A stretch of DNA of 64,000 nucleotides from Cytophagales bacterium (lineage in GTDB: Bacteria; Bacteroidota; Bacteroidia; Cytophagales; Spirosomataceae), in NCBI GenBank assembly GCA_004292855.1, contig RDXN01000077.1:33975-97974 (forward strand). Reading direction: 5' to 3'. The notes under the pieces were generated by a model that was given only the letters and a program-made list of their open reading frames with translations, did not search any database and had not been told where the DNA came from. Shown piece by piece: positions 34,594-42,925 of this stretch. The position numbers and the translations under genes were made by a program. Numbering within the stretch: the stretch's first letter is position 1; every line of letters starts with the position of its first letter.

Positions 34594-36876
34594 CTACTGT
34601 TTCAACACCTTCATCGTTTTCGCCTGCCCGTTGCTCGTTGTTTGCAACAAGAGCATACCGGCTCCAACGCGCTCTAAACCAAACTGTTGCTCTTCGATCT
34701 CGCGGGCGGTTTCGATAGCCCGGCCCTCAATCAAACGACCGCTTATGTCGGTTAACTGGAATCGCAATGCCTGCCCTGTCGCACCCGTAATGCGAACATG
34801 TACCTGATCCTTCACGGGGTTACCCAGTACCTCAACCTGCCAGTTGGTTCTTAATTCGGGGCTAGCTATACGGGCTGCGTTGGTGCAGTTGGTGGTGAAT
34901 GTCCGCGACATTATCAACGTTCCCTGCCGAACCGACACGTCGAAGTTGGTTCCGTTTCGCTGCCAGGTCGGCACAACGAAGCGGTTAGAGAGTTGCCAAT
35001 CGGCCAAGCCCGGAATCCGGTATTCCAAAGGTAGTTGTATGCCTCCCGGTGATGCATTCACGAGCAGTTCACCCGTCGAACAATCCAGGGCTACATTTCC
35101 GATTGACGTCGGGGTTAGTCGGTCGGGGGGTGTCACGACAGGTGGAGTGGGTAGAGCGGGCTGGCAAGCTGTCGTAAAATCAGCCGTTGCGGACCTTCCG
35201 CTTCTCAACCGCGCTTCAATGGTGAAGATGGTGTTGGTCAATTGCCAGGCCGGAACCGTAAAGAACGGGTTACGGTCCCAATCGCGCAGGCCTACAATTC
35301 GGAATTCTTCACCAGACCCGTCTCCGCCTGATGTCCGGGCAGTCAGTTGCCCTGTGGTGCAATTATAGAGCGGGGTGCTTACCGTATAAACGGATGGGAG
35401 CGGGTTCGGGGGCGTCACCGGCGGGGTTACAGGGGGGGGCACTGGGGGCGGGGTGGTGCCGCAAGCCGTGGTGAAGGTGCGCGAAACAACCTGACCATTT
35501 TCACGTGCTTCCAATGTAAATGTGGTGCCGTTACTTTGGTAAGTCGGTACTGAGAAAATATTAGTGTTCCCCCAATCGCGAAGACCGGCGATACGAAACT
35601 CAACTCTGCCGTTGCCACCCGTTACGAAGAGGGCGAGATTGTTAGGGCAGTCAAAGCGTGGCTCAAGTAGGGCTAAACTGCCTACAGGTGGGGTGGAGGT
35701 GGTTTGTTCGGGGGAGAACTTTGTAAATGTGGGCTGGTAATTGACCCGCGTAACGTCATCCTGGATAAATATCGGAACTGTTTTGGACTGAGCAAGTGTA
35801 CCGATAATATAGCCACCATCTGGTGTTTTGTTCAGAGCCGACAAAATGGTCCCATCAGTCTCCGTTTGCCAAATAGTTGTTCCATTCAGCAAGTACTTGC
35901 TTAGAACGACTTTATTGGCCTTTACTCCTCCTACAACGATGCCATTTGCCTCTGCAACGAGTTGATTGGCACTGAAAGCGAGATTTATAGTCCAAACGAT
36001 AGAACCATCTACTGCTAGTCGAAGTAGCTTACTACCTTCCGTATCAGAATTTGTCGTCATAAAATAGCCGTCTCGTGCCGAAGAAGGTACAATTTTGGTT
36101 ATCCGGGTTCCCGACGATAGAACAGGTGAGTTTTTGAGGGAGAAACTAGAGTCGGATTCTGTAAACTTTGCCAAATAGGCTCTACCACCACTGAATGAGT
36201 AAAGACCTATCACAATACCGCCATCAACAGCCTCAACCACATCGCTTATTGTTTCTGTCCGCGTAAAAGCTAACAAATTGTCAATAGTAGTTGTCTTTCG
36301 TAGTGAAAGTTCATTACCACTTTTAGCAAAGTAGCGTCGAAACCCACCATAGTAGATTTGATAGGTTGTATTGACAAATTGAGCGTAATATCCAGGACGC
36401 TCAACAAGTTTTGTTTCCCTTAGGAGTGTCGGAACGCTTCCAGATGGGATAGGTGCGTTCTCATCGGCATTATTCCAGATAGTATTAGCCTGAGCGTCTA
36501 GTTTTGTAACGAAAGATCGCTCGTCGAAACCGGGGCGAAATGTTGCCCCACTTACCAGATAGCCTCCATCCTGAGTAGGTATCATCGCATTAGCTCGATA
36601 AATAGATGGAGCTATTGGTAGAGCACGGGCTACCTTAAAACGTCCGTCGCTGGTTAAACGAAGCAACAACGACGATCCTCCTTCGCTTCCAATTAAGGTT
36701 TGATATTCTCCATCAGAGGCCGGAAGAATCTGGACATAGGCCGTGTTATAGGCCACTACCGGTTCATCAGCCACTTTACGCCACTGCACCGTTGGCGCAC
36801 TCTGCGCCCAGGCCGACCCTGCTCCCAGCAGGATCAGCATTACCCATAAATGGATGGATTTGGAAAGGTTTGTCAT
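34594..36876 (-). CDS. Large secreted protein with T9SS sorting domain
   Basis: A 760-residue exported protein. Signal peptide MTNLSKSIHLWVMLILLGAGSAWAQ; residues ~30-400 form a propeller-like region with repeated DGGYxxG motifs (TQDGGYLVSG, TPDGGYIIGT). Three copies of a ~90-residue module follow (CxxxxGxLxV ... EYRIPGLADW ... FTTxC), linked by Pro-Thr-rich stretches; a C8 run on the coding strand (35432-35439) encodes part of one linker. The last ~75 residues (LGNPVKDQVHVRI ... MLLLQTTSNGQAKTMKVLKQ) are a type A T9SS C-terminal domain. Likely cell-surface attached or released. Confidence 0.88.
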   Translation of the reverse strand: MTNLSKSIHLWVMLILLGAGSAWAQSAPTVQWRKVADEPVVAYNTAYVQILPASDGEYQTLIGSEGGSSLLLRLTSDGRFKVARALPIAPSIYRANAMIPTQDGGYLVSGATFRPGFDERSFVTKLDAQANTIWNNADENAPIPSGSVPTLLRETKLVERPGYYAQFVNTTYQIYYGGFRRYFAKSGNELSLRKTTTIDNLLAFTRTETISDVVEAVDGGIVIGLYSFSGGRAYLAKFTESDSSFSLKNSPVLSSGTRITKIVPSSARDGYFMTTNSDTEGSKLLRLAVDGSIVWTINLAFSANQLVAEANGIVVGGVKANKVVLSKYLLNGTTIWQTETDGTILSALNKTPDGGYIIGTLAQSKTVPIFIQDDVTRVNYQPTFTKFSPEQTTSTPPVGSLALLEPRFDCPNNLALFVTGGNGRVEFRIAGLRDWGNTNIFSVPTYQSNGTTFTLEARENGQVVSRTFTTACGTTPPPVPPPVTPPVTPPNPLPSVYTVSTPLYNCTTGQLTARTSGGDGSGEEFRIVGLRDWDRNPFFTVPAWQLTNTIFTIEARLRSGRSATADFTTACQPALPTPPVVTPPDRLTPTSIGNVALDCSTGELLVNASPGGIQLPLEYRIPGLADWQLSNRFVVPTWQRNGTNFDVSVRQGTLIMSRTFTTNCTNAARIASPELRTNWQVEVLGNPVKDQVHVRITGATGQALRFQLTDISGRLIEGRAIETAREIEEQQFGLERVGAGMLLLQTTSNGQAKTMKVLKQ

Positions 36877-37026
36877 ACTAGGGATAGCGATAGTTGGTTA
36901 AGTCTATCTGTTCAGTTGACTCTAGTTGTTGTGCAATGGTTGTAATGAACTGAAAAAATAATTTTGCCTGGCTGGTCGATGCTTGTTGGCGAATCGGTAA
37001 CGGATAAAGAAAGGAACAGAAAGCTC

Positions 37027-37034
37027 TATCTTTG
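37027..37034 (+). promoter_or_regulatory. -7 box upstream of the MOSC gene
   Basis: TATCTTTG is an exact TAnnTTTG match 28 bp before the ATG at 37063. A matching -33 element is not evident. Confidence 0.5.
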
Positions 37035-37062
37035 GGTACGAAACACCCCAAAACTTATCCCC

Positions 37063-37680
37063 ATGCAAATCCTATCCGTCAACGTCGGCTTGCCTAAAGA
37101 ATATGAATGGCAGGGCCGCACTGTCCGCACGGCCATCCTGAAACACCCCACGCCCGGCCCTGTTCGGTTGGCCCCTGCCTTTGTGGAGGGCGATGAACAA
37201 GCCAACAAGCGCGTGCATGGTGGCCCTAACAAAGCCGTTTACAGTTACGACGCTCAGTTCTATACATTCTGGCAGGAGGCCGGAAAGACCCTGGAAATGG
37301 GGGCATTCGGCGAGAATCTCACCACCGAAGGCCTACCCGACAGTGAGGCTGGCCTGGGCGATACATTCCGCATGGGAACAGCCGTGCTGATGGTGGTGCA
37401 ACCCCGGTTTCCGTGCAACAATCTGAATGTGCGTTTCAACGACGCGACGATGGTGAAACAGTTTCAGCAGGCACGTCGGCATGGGATCTATTATAAGGTG
37501 CTCGAAGCGGGTCAGGTTGGTCCCGGCGACCGGATTGAGCGCATCGAAACGGCACCCTACGGCGTCACGATTCAGGATGTCGTGGATCAATTCTATGAGA
37601 AATCGCCCGACCCGGCCTTTATAGAGAAACTGTTTAGGTTTCCGAATCTGACGAATTATCTCAAAGAGCATTTCTCATGA
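37063..37680 (+). CDS. MOSC domain protein, YiiM-like
   Basis: A 205-residue protein starting MQILSVNVGLPKEYEWQG. The MOSC core is visible as HGGPNKAVYSYDAQFYTFW, GAFGENLTTEGL and VVQPRFPCNNLNVRF, whose Cys is the conserved molybdenum-cofactor ligand. A C-terminal three-helix extension ends FRFPNLTNYLKEHF. YiiM-type proteins reduce N-hydroxylated bases such as 6-N-hydroxylaminopurine. The stop overlaps the start of the next gene by 4 bp. A start further upstream at 36964 was rejected because it precedes the -7 box. Confidence 0.9.
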   Translation: MQILSVNVGLPKEYEWQGRTVRTAILKHPTPGPVRLAPAFVEGDEQANKRVHGGPNKAVYSYDAQFYTFWQEAGKTLEMGAFGENLTTEGLPDSEAGLGDTFRMGTAVLMVVQPRFPCNNLNVRFNDATMVKQFQQARRHGIYYKVLEAGQVGPGDRIERIETAPYGVTIQDVVDQFYEKSPDPAFIEKLFRFPNLTNYLKEHFS

Positions 37681-38516
37681 CAACCCGTCGTAACTTCCTG
37701 CAAAAAGCCAGTGGCACAGCCGCCCTTGCCGCCCTTGCTCCCTCTATTGCCCTGCAAGCCGCTCCGCAGGCTACCAAACGCGCTGCCGAAGACACCTTCA
37801 AGCTAGGTATGGCCGGTTACACGTTCCTCAATTTCAAGCTCGATCAGGCTCTGGAGATGATGAAGAAGGTAGATGTGCATTATCTGTGTATCAAAGATTT
37901 CCACTTGCCGCTCAATAGTACTGATGAGCAGATTGCGGCTTTCCACCAAACGCTCAAAAACGCAGGCGTTACAGGCTATGCCGTCGGGCCGATCTACATG
38001 AAATCCACGCAGCAAATTGATCAGGGCTTCGAGTATGCAAAACGGGTGGGTGTCAAGCTCATTGTGGGCGTTCCCGACACCGAACTGCTGCCCTACGTGG
38101 AGAAAAAAGTGAAGGAGTATGATATGCGCTACGCCATCCATATCCACGGTCCCGACATCAAAATTTGGCCCAGTGCTTCGTCCGTCATCGACGCCGTAAA
38201 AAACATGGACCCGCGCCTGGGCATGTGCTTCGATATGGGTCACGACGCCCGTTTCGGCGACGACCCCATTGCCGACCTCAAAAAATACAGTAAACGCATT
38301 TTCGATATTCACCTCAAGAACGTTACGGCGGCCAGTAAAGAGGGGAAAACCTGCGAACTGGGCCGGGGTATCATCGACATTCCGGCATTCGTAACCGCCC
38401 TCCGCAAAATCAAGTACGACGGTTCGTGCAGCCTCGAATACGAAAAAGACATGAAAGACCCGTTGGCGGGCATCGCCGAATCAGTAGGGTATTTCAGGGG
38501 TGTCTGTGTAGTTTAA
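37677..38516 (+). CDS. Tat-exported sugar phosphate isomerase/epimerase-like TIM barrel
   Basis: A 279-residue protein with a twin-arginine signal (TTRRNFLQKASGTAAL). The rest is a xylose-isomerase-like TIM barrel: LGMAGYTFLNFKLDQALEMM, VPDTELLPYVEKKVKEY, YAIHIHGPDIKIWP, MCFDMGHDARFGDDP, FDIHLKNV and CSLEYEKDM, the His, Asp and Glu being candidate metal ligands. It is translationally coupled to the MOSC gene. Periplasmic sugar metabolism is likely; substrate unknown. Confidence 0.9.
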   Translation: MTTRRNFLQKASGTAALAALAPSIALQAAPQATKRAAEDTFKLGMAGYTFLNFKLDQALEMMKKVDVHYLCIKDFHLPLNSTDEQIAAFHQTLKNAGVTGYAVGPIYMKSTQQIDQGFEYAKRVGVKLIVGVPDTELLPYVEKKVKEYDMRYAIHIHGPDIKIWPSASSVIDAVKNMDPRLGMCFDMGHDARFGDDPIADLKKYSKRIFDIHLKNVTAASKEGKTCELGRGIIDIPAFVTALRKIKYDGSCSLEYEKDMKDPLAGIAESVGYFRGVCVV

Positions 38517-39580
38517 AATTTAACCCCGAACCGCTCCCCTAATTCCTCCAAACTCTTCACGACCGGCTCCACGAGTGGGATGCCGTTGGCCGTGCGTTCG
38601 GCTTCCATCAGGCGTTCGGGGTCGCCGGGGATCAGCACCTGATGGCCAGGGATGGCGCGCGTTTGCCGGAATCGTTGAATCCAGGTGTCCATGTGGGCTT
38701 TGAACTCGTCGGCGGGCCGGAACGCGTCGATGCGCATGGCCCCGAAAAAGTGGCCCGTACCCACGCCCACGCCCTCCTGCGCGGTCATGAAGCCCGCCGT
38801 GGCAAAGGGCGGCACCCACGGGCCGTAGTTCGCGCCGGACAGTACGCCCGAAAAAATATCGACCACCGCCCCAAGCCCGTAGCCCTTGTGCGAGCCGTGT
38901 TCGCGGTCGGAGCCGAGCGGGAGCAGGGCACCCCCATTGCGCACGGCGTTGGCGTCGGTGGTGGGGTTGCCGTCGGCGTCCTGCGCCCAGCCGGTCGGGA
39001 TGTCCTGCCCCTTGCGTTGCAGGATTTCGAGCTTACCGTAGGCCACGGCGGTCGAGGCAAAATCGGCCAGAAAGGTGGGTTCGGTGAGGGCCGGAATCGC
39101 CACGGCGATGGGGTTGGTGCCGAGCATTTTTTCGAGCGCGAACGTGGGGGCCACGAGCGGAGCCGCGTGGGTCATGGCCTGCCCAATCATGTCGTGTTCG
39201 GTGGCCAGCATGGCGTGATAACCGGCAATGCCAAAGTGGTTGGAGTTACGCACGGCCACCCAGCCCGTTCCGGCCACGCGGGCCTTTTCGATAGCTACCT
39301 GCATCGCCCACGGCCCTACCACTAGCCCAAGACCCCGGTCGCCGTCGACCACGGCAGTGGAGGGGGTCTCGTGAACCACGCGCATCTGCGGTTGGGGATT
39401 CAGGCGGCCATTGTCGTACAGGCGCACGTAGCCGGGAAGCCGAGCTACCCCGTGCGAATCGACGCCCCGCAGGTCGGCGGCAACGAGAATATCGGCGGCA
39501 AGGCGGGCGTCGGCTTCGGGGCAGCCAATGGACTGAAATATCTGTTCGGTGAATCGTCGGAGTTGGTTGGCGTTAATCAT
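38513..39580 (-). CDS. Ldh-family NAD(P)-dependent oxidoreductase (malate/lactate/ureidoglycolate type)
   Basis: A 355-residue enzyme starting at ATG 39580 (MINANQLRRFTEQIF). Family marks are RGVDSHGVARLPGYV (catalytic His), VRNSNHFGIAGYHAM, LGTNPIAVAIPA, FASTAVAYGKLEILQRKG and GSHKGYGLGAVVDIFSGVLSGA. It oxidises a 2-hydroxy acid using NAD(P). Longer upstream starts add a non-conserved leader. It converges with the isomerase gene, overlapping by 4 bp, and diverges from the DUF502 gene. Confidence 0.92.
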   Translation of the reverse strand: MINANQLRRFTEQIFQSIGCPEADARLAADILVAADLRGVDSHGVARLPGYVRLYDNGRLNPQPQMRVVHETPSTAVVDGDRGLGLVVGPWAMQVAIEKARVAGTGWVAVRNSNHFGIAGYHAMLATEHDMIGQAMTHAAPLVAPTFALEKMLGTNPIAVAIPALTEPTFLADFASTAVAYGKLEILQRKGQDIPTGWAQDADGNPTTDANAVRNGGALLPLGSDREHGSHKGYGLGAVVDIFSGVLSGANYGPWVPPFATAGFMTAQEGVGVGTGHFFGAMRIDAFRPADEFKAHMDTWIQRFRQTRAIPGHQVLIPGDPERLMEAERTANGIPLVEPVVKSLEELGERFGVKF

Positions 39581-39650
39581 GGTGCAAAAATGATGAAAAA
39601 TGAATTTTGGTACGATGTTGGTGGTTACGTAAGTAATCAGCAAAACCACC

Positions 39651-40208
39651 ATGTTCCGTAAAATCCTAAACCGCACAATTGCCTATTTTGGCCGGGGCCT
39701 GTTGGCCGTTGCTCCCCTCGGCCTGACTTTCTGGATCGTTTATGGCATTTTTGAGTGGGTCGATGGTCTGAACCCCATCGATATTCCCGGCATTGGGGTG
39801 CTCATCATGATCGGTATCATTCTGGGTACGGGTATCCTGGTCTCGACCGTGATTCCGCAATCGTTTGGGGCGTTGGTCGAAGCGTCGATCAAGCATTTGC
39901 CGTTGGTGAGCCTGATGTATTTTTCGCTGAAAGACCTGATCTCAGCGTTTGTGGGCGACCGCAAAAAGTTTAATCAGCCTGTTTTGGTGCTGATTAACCG
40001 GCAGTCGGACCTACGCAAACTGGGTTTCATCACCCAAACCGATCTGAGCCATCTGGACCTTAAACACATGGTGGCCGTGTATCTGCCTCATTCTTACGCC
40101 TTTTCGGGTGAGATGTTTATTGTGCCGAGCGAGAATGTGACCCTGCTGAACGCGCCCAGTGCCGAGGTAATGAAGATGATCGTGTCGGGGGGCGTCTCGA
40201 AGGGGTGA
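39651..40208 (+). CDS. DUF502 family membrane protein
   Basis: A 185-residue protein with two transmembrane segments (AYFGRGLLAVAPLGLTFWIVY and GVLIMIGIILGTGILV) and a conserved soluble part containing LVSLMYFSLKDLISAFVG, GFITQTDLS and VAVYLPHSYAFSGEMFIVP. This order fits DUF502. Function not established; members are inner membrane proteins. Confidence 0.9.
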   Translation: MFRKILNRTIAYFGRGLLAVAPLGLTFWIVYGIFEWVDGLNPIDIPGIGVLIMIGIILGTGILVSTVIPQSFGALVEASIKHLPLVSLMYFSLKDLISAFVGDRKKFNQPVLVLINRQSDLRKLGFITQTDLSHLDLKHMVAVYLPHSYAFSGEMFIVPSENVTLLNAPSAEVMKMIVSGGVSKG

Positions 40209-40229
40209 GAAGCTTATGTTTCGGGTGCA

Positions 40230-40322
40230 TTTTTGTCATTCCGAGGTACGAGGAATCTATTATCCTTACATCCAACTCGACTATTGTGAAACTAGATTCC
40301 TCGTGCCTCGGAATGACAAAAA
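40230..40322. repeat. Palindromic MITE-like element with TTTTTGTCATTCCGAGG arms
   Basis: The arms 40230-40259 and 40293-40322 (30 bp) match with one mismatch around a 33-bp centre. The core CGAGGTACGAGG and TAGATTCCTCGTGCCTCGG relate it to the element at 17996-18115. No coding capacity; it lies between the DUF502 gene and the next gene on the same strand. Confidence 0.87.
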
Positions 40323-40359
40323 GACGTCAATTTGGTTCTAGTTAAAAACACCAACGGCC

Positions 40360-40902
40360 ATGAAGACTTTCCTGTGCTTACTTTTTACCTGGATAGGGGT
40401 TTCCCTGCCAATGCTCGTATGCGGGCAGTCAGCCACCACGAGCCAAAGCCGGTATCTGGCTCTCGACGTATATGGGTTAACGGGTTTCAATCGCCTTCGC
40501 TATCTGGAGGGCGATGAAATCCAGTTCAAGGCCAACGGCGAACGCTACCGTGCCCCGCTAGCATCGGTCACCGATAGTACATTCGACATCCTCGTGCGCA
40601 ACGAAATCATGGACCGTACGGAACCCTACACCATTCGCTTCGCCGACGTGGACCGGGTGTACAAACGCAAACGAATCCCCTTCCTAACCGAGCTTGGTTT
40701 TGTGTTGCCCATTGCGGGTGTTACCTACGCCGTGGCCGACTTTGTAAACCCCAGATCGCTCGACGGACGTACGGGCCGGTTCCGGTTCGACCCGCAAACG
40801 CTTTGGCCTTCGGGGTCGATGATCGTGGCCGGGGCTATTTTTTATAAACTCAGCCACCCCTCGTACCGGGTTGGAAAGAAGAATAAGCTGCGGGCGTTTT
40901 GA
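40360..40902 (+). CDS. Secreted hypothetical protein with one transmembrane pair
   Basis: A 180-residue protein with signal peptide MKTFLCLLFTWIGVSLPMLVCG. The middle contains GDEIQFKANGERYRAPLASVTD and FADVDRVYKRKRIPF, then two hydrophobic helices (LGFVLPIAGVTYAVADFV and SGSMIVAGAIFYKL). I recognise no named family; proteins of this kind occur as conserved hypotheticals in Cytophagales. Probably inner membrane with a periplasmic domain. Confidence 0.8.
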   Translation: MKTFLCLLFTWIGVSLPMLVCGQSATTSQSRYLALDVYGLTGFNRLRYLEGDEIQFKANGERYRAPLASVTDSTFDILVRNEIMDRTEPYTIRFADVDRVYKRKRIPFLTELGFVLPIAGVTYAVADFVNPRSLDGRTGRFRFDPQTLWPSGSMIVAGAIFYKLSHPSYRVGKKNKLRAF

Positions 40903-40978
40903 GTTTCTTTGGTAGTCGTTCCAACCGTTGGGGTGGTTTGAGAGTCTAGCACTTATAACAGTGTGTTGCGTTACGACT

Positions 40979-42256
40979 ATGAAAACTGCCTTTCTCTGGT
41001 TCCAAATTGTTTGTTTTCTATGCCTTGCCTTATTCGGTTGCCAAAAACCAAAAGACGACGTTGTGCCGGCTGTCAAAATTGAAGGCGTTGAGGTCGAAGC
41101 ATCTGTTGAAAATCAATCGCTTGCGGTTCGCTGGATGGCGGCCTCACGTGGGTGGCCCATAGACTATATCGTGATCGGTGAACCTAGTCCGAAACCCAGG
41201 ATGTATATCGTACCCAATCGGGTTGAGGTTCTTCTGGGCGATACCGAAACTGGCCCATTGCGTTCTCAGACGGTAACCGCCTGGTCGTCTTTTTCTCTGG
41301 TTATCCCCAACTTTTCGACCAATAAACTGGCTCGTATTCAGGTGAGGGCATCGTTTGAGGATGGCACCGAATTGCTTTCCAATACGCTCATGATTTCAAA
41401 CGGCGGGCAGGTAGTGCCCCAAGTTCTGGCCGTGAACGAAAGCTGGGGAACCGGATTGTCGCTGAACCGCACGGGAACGCAGGCGGTCTTCACTAAACCA
41501 ACATTTGCCTCAACCCCAAATTCACCCGTTTTTCTAGGAGATCTTGGCAATGGTCGGGAGGATCAAATTGCTCCTAATGGTTTTTCGGCTGTTTTTTCGC
41601 CTGATGGTAATCAAGTTGCCTACATTGTCCCCGGTGGCACTACCCAGAATGCAGCAATCGCTTTCTACAATCTGCAAACAAAACAGACCCAAACCCGGAC
41701 CTTGACCGAGCAGCAAGCTTCCAGTCTGAGTTGGTCGCCCGATGGGCAGTGGGTGGCGTTTCTGACTGGAAATGAGCGGGTTCGTTTGTGGAAACTTTCT
41801 GCGACCACCGAACCACTGGTTGCCCTAACGCCCTATCCCGAACTGGCTAACGATACCGAAGGCATCAACCATGGATTAACTAGCTGGCTGGCCGATGGCT
41901 CAGGCGTGTTGGTTGAATATCGGCAGCTTCGAGTACCGTCGGTATTGGCTAAAGTACCCTTGTCGGGGGGCGTACCCCAGTTGTTGACAGCAACTCAGCC
42001 TGCTGAATGGGTTGACCGTTCACCGGTTATGGCACCAGACGGTCGGCGGTTGGCGTTCATTAGCTCACGGTCAGGACGGACGCATATTTGGCTGCACGAC
42101 CTGATATCGGGTAACCTCCGTCAGCTTCGATTTGACCAGTCATCGGCTATTTTATCCCTATTTGGGCCGCTCCAATGGCTCGACCCTCAAACGTTAGTTT
42201 TTGTGGGTAGCGACGGGGTTCGTATTCGGTACTTTAAGATAGCCGTGAATGGTTGA
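40979..42256 (+). CDS. Lipoprotein with fibronectin-like and TolB-like propeller domains
   Basis: A 425-residue lipoprotein: ATG 40979 opens MKTAFLWFQIVCFLCLALFGCQKPKD with a lipobox Cys. Residues ~35-145 look like a fibronectin-type beta domain (VEASVENQSLAVRWMAASRG). The rest carries PD40/TolB-type propeller motifs: FSPDGNQVAYI, WSPDGQWVAFLTG and MAPDGRRLAFISSRSGRTHIWLHDL. Likely periplasmic binding or scaffold function; no enzyme motif seen. Confidence 0.87.
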   Translation: MKTAFLWFQIVCFLCLALFGCQKPKDDVVPAVKIEGVEVEASVENQSLAVRWMAASRGWPIDYIVIGEPSPKPRMYIVPNRVEVLLGDTETGPLRSQTVTAWSSFSLVIPNFSTNKLARIQVRASFEDGTELLSNTLMISNGGQVVPQVLAVNESWGTGLSLNRTGTQAVFTKPTFASTPNSPVFLGDLGNGREDQIAPNGFSAVFSPDGNQVAYIVPGGTTQNAAIAFYNLQTKQTQTRTLTEQQASSLSWSPDGQWVAFLTGNERVRLWKLSATTEPLVALTPYPELANDTEGINHGLTSWLADGSGVLVEYRQLRVPSVLAKVPLSGGVPQLLTATQPAEWVDRSPVMAPDGRRLAFISSRSGRTHIWLHDLISGNLRQLRFDQSSAILSLFGPLQWLDPQTLVFVGSDGVRIRYFKIAVNG

Positions 42257-42279
42257 CGCGCTTTGGGATCGTTTCCGAT

Positions 42280-42924
42280 CTAGAGCAGTTTCTCCAAATT
42301 CAATCCCTCAAAATCCCGAATCACCACATCGGCCACCGCCTGTAGCTCCTCAACGGTGTGGGTGGTGGCCACGCCAACCACCCGCGCTCCGGCGGCTCGT
42401 GCAGCCCGGATGCCGGTCATGGAGTCCTCAAAAATTACGCTCTCTTCGGGCGACACGCCGAGCAGGTGCATAGCCCGCTGGTAGATTTCGGGGTCGGGTT
42501 TGGGACGCGAGACGAGTTTCTCGTGGAGTAAAACATCGAAATAGTCGCGCAGGCCCAGTTTTTCCATCACAAAATCAAGATTCTCGACGGGGGCCGAGGT
42601 GCCAACGGCGGTTTTGATCCCGGCTCGTTTCAACGCCCGCAGAAAGTCGGGCAGGCCCGGCACTGGCACGATGTGGGGCGCGTAAATCTCCCGGAATAAG
42701 GCCTCTTTTTCGTCGCCGAGTCGGTAGGCTTCCTCGTCGGTGAGGGTTTGCCCGTCGAACAAATGCTGCACGATGGCCCGGTTGTGGTTGCCCGACACAT
42801 ACCGCACAAAATCGGCGTCGCTTAGGGGCTTTCCATTGCGTTGGTAGTATTCGCGCCAGGCGATGGTATGGTAAGGGTTGGTATCGGCAATCACGCCGTC
42901 CATATCAAAAATAGCAGCCAGCAT
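42280..42924 (-). CDS. HAD-superfamily phosphatase, beta-phosphoglucomutase-like
   Basis: A 214-residue HAD protein with motif I FDMDGVIADTNPYH, cap residues WREYYQRNGKPLSD, motif II GTSAP, motif III Lys in LVSRPKPDPEIYQ and motif IV VIFEDSMTGIRAA. This fits the beta-phosphoglucomutase/sugar phosphatase subgroup. It starts one base after the stop of the MFS gene, so the two form an operon likely for uptake and processing of a sugar. Confidence 0.93.
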   Translation of the reverse strand: MLAAIFDMDGVIADTNPYHTIAWREYYQRNGKPLSDADFVRYVSGNHNRAIVQHLFDGQTLTDEEAYRLGDEKEALFREIYAPHIVPVPGLPDFLRALKRAGIKTAVGTSAPVENLDFVMEKLGLRDYFDVLLHEKLVSRPKPDPEIYQRAMHLLGVSPEESVIFEDSMTGIRAARAAGARVVGVATTHTVEELQAVADVVIRDFEGLNLEKLL

Positions 42925-42925
42925 A

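Noticed and set aside
34265..34807. Small frames over the tRNA terminator and repeat cluster
   Set aside because: They are translations of the AGCCCCATCGGGG repeats and tRNA sequence.
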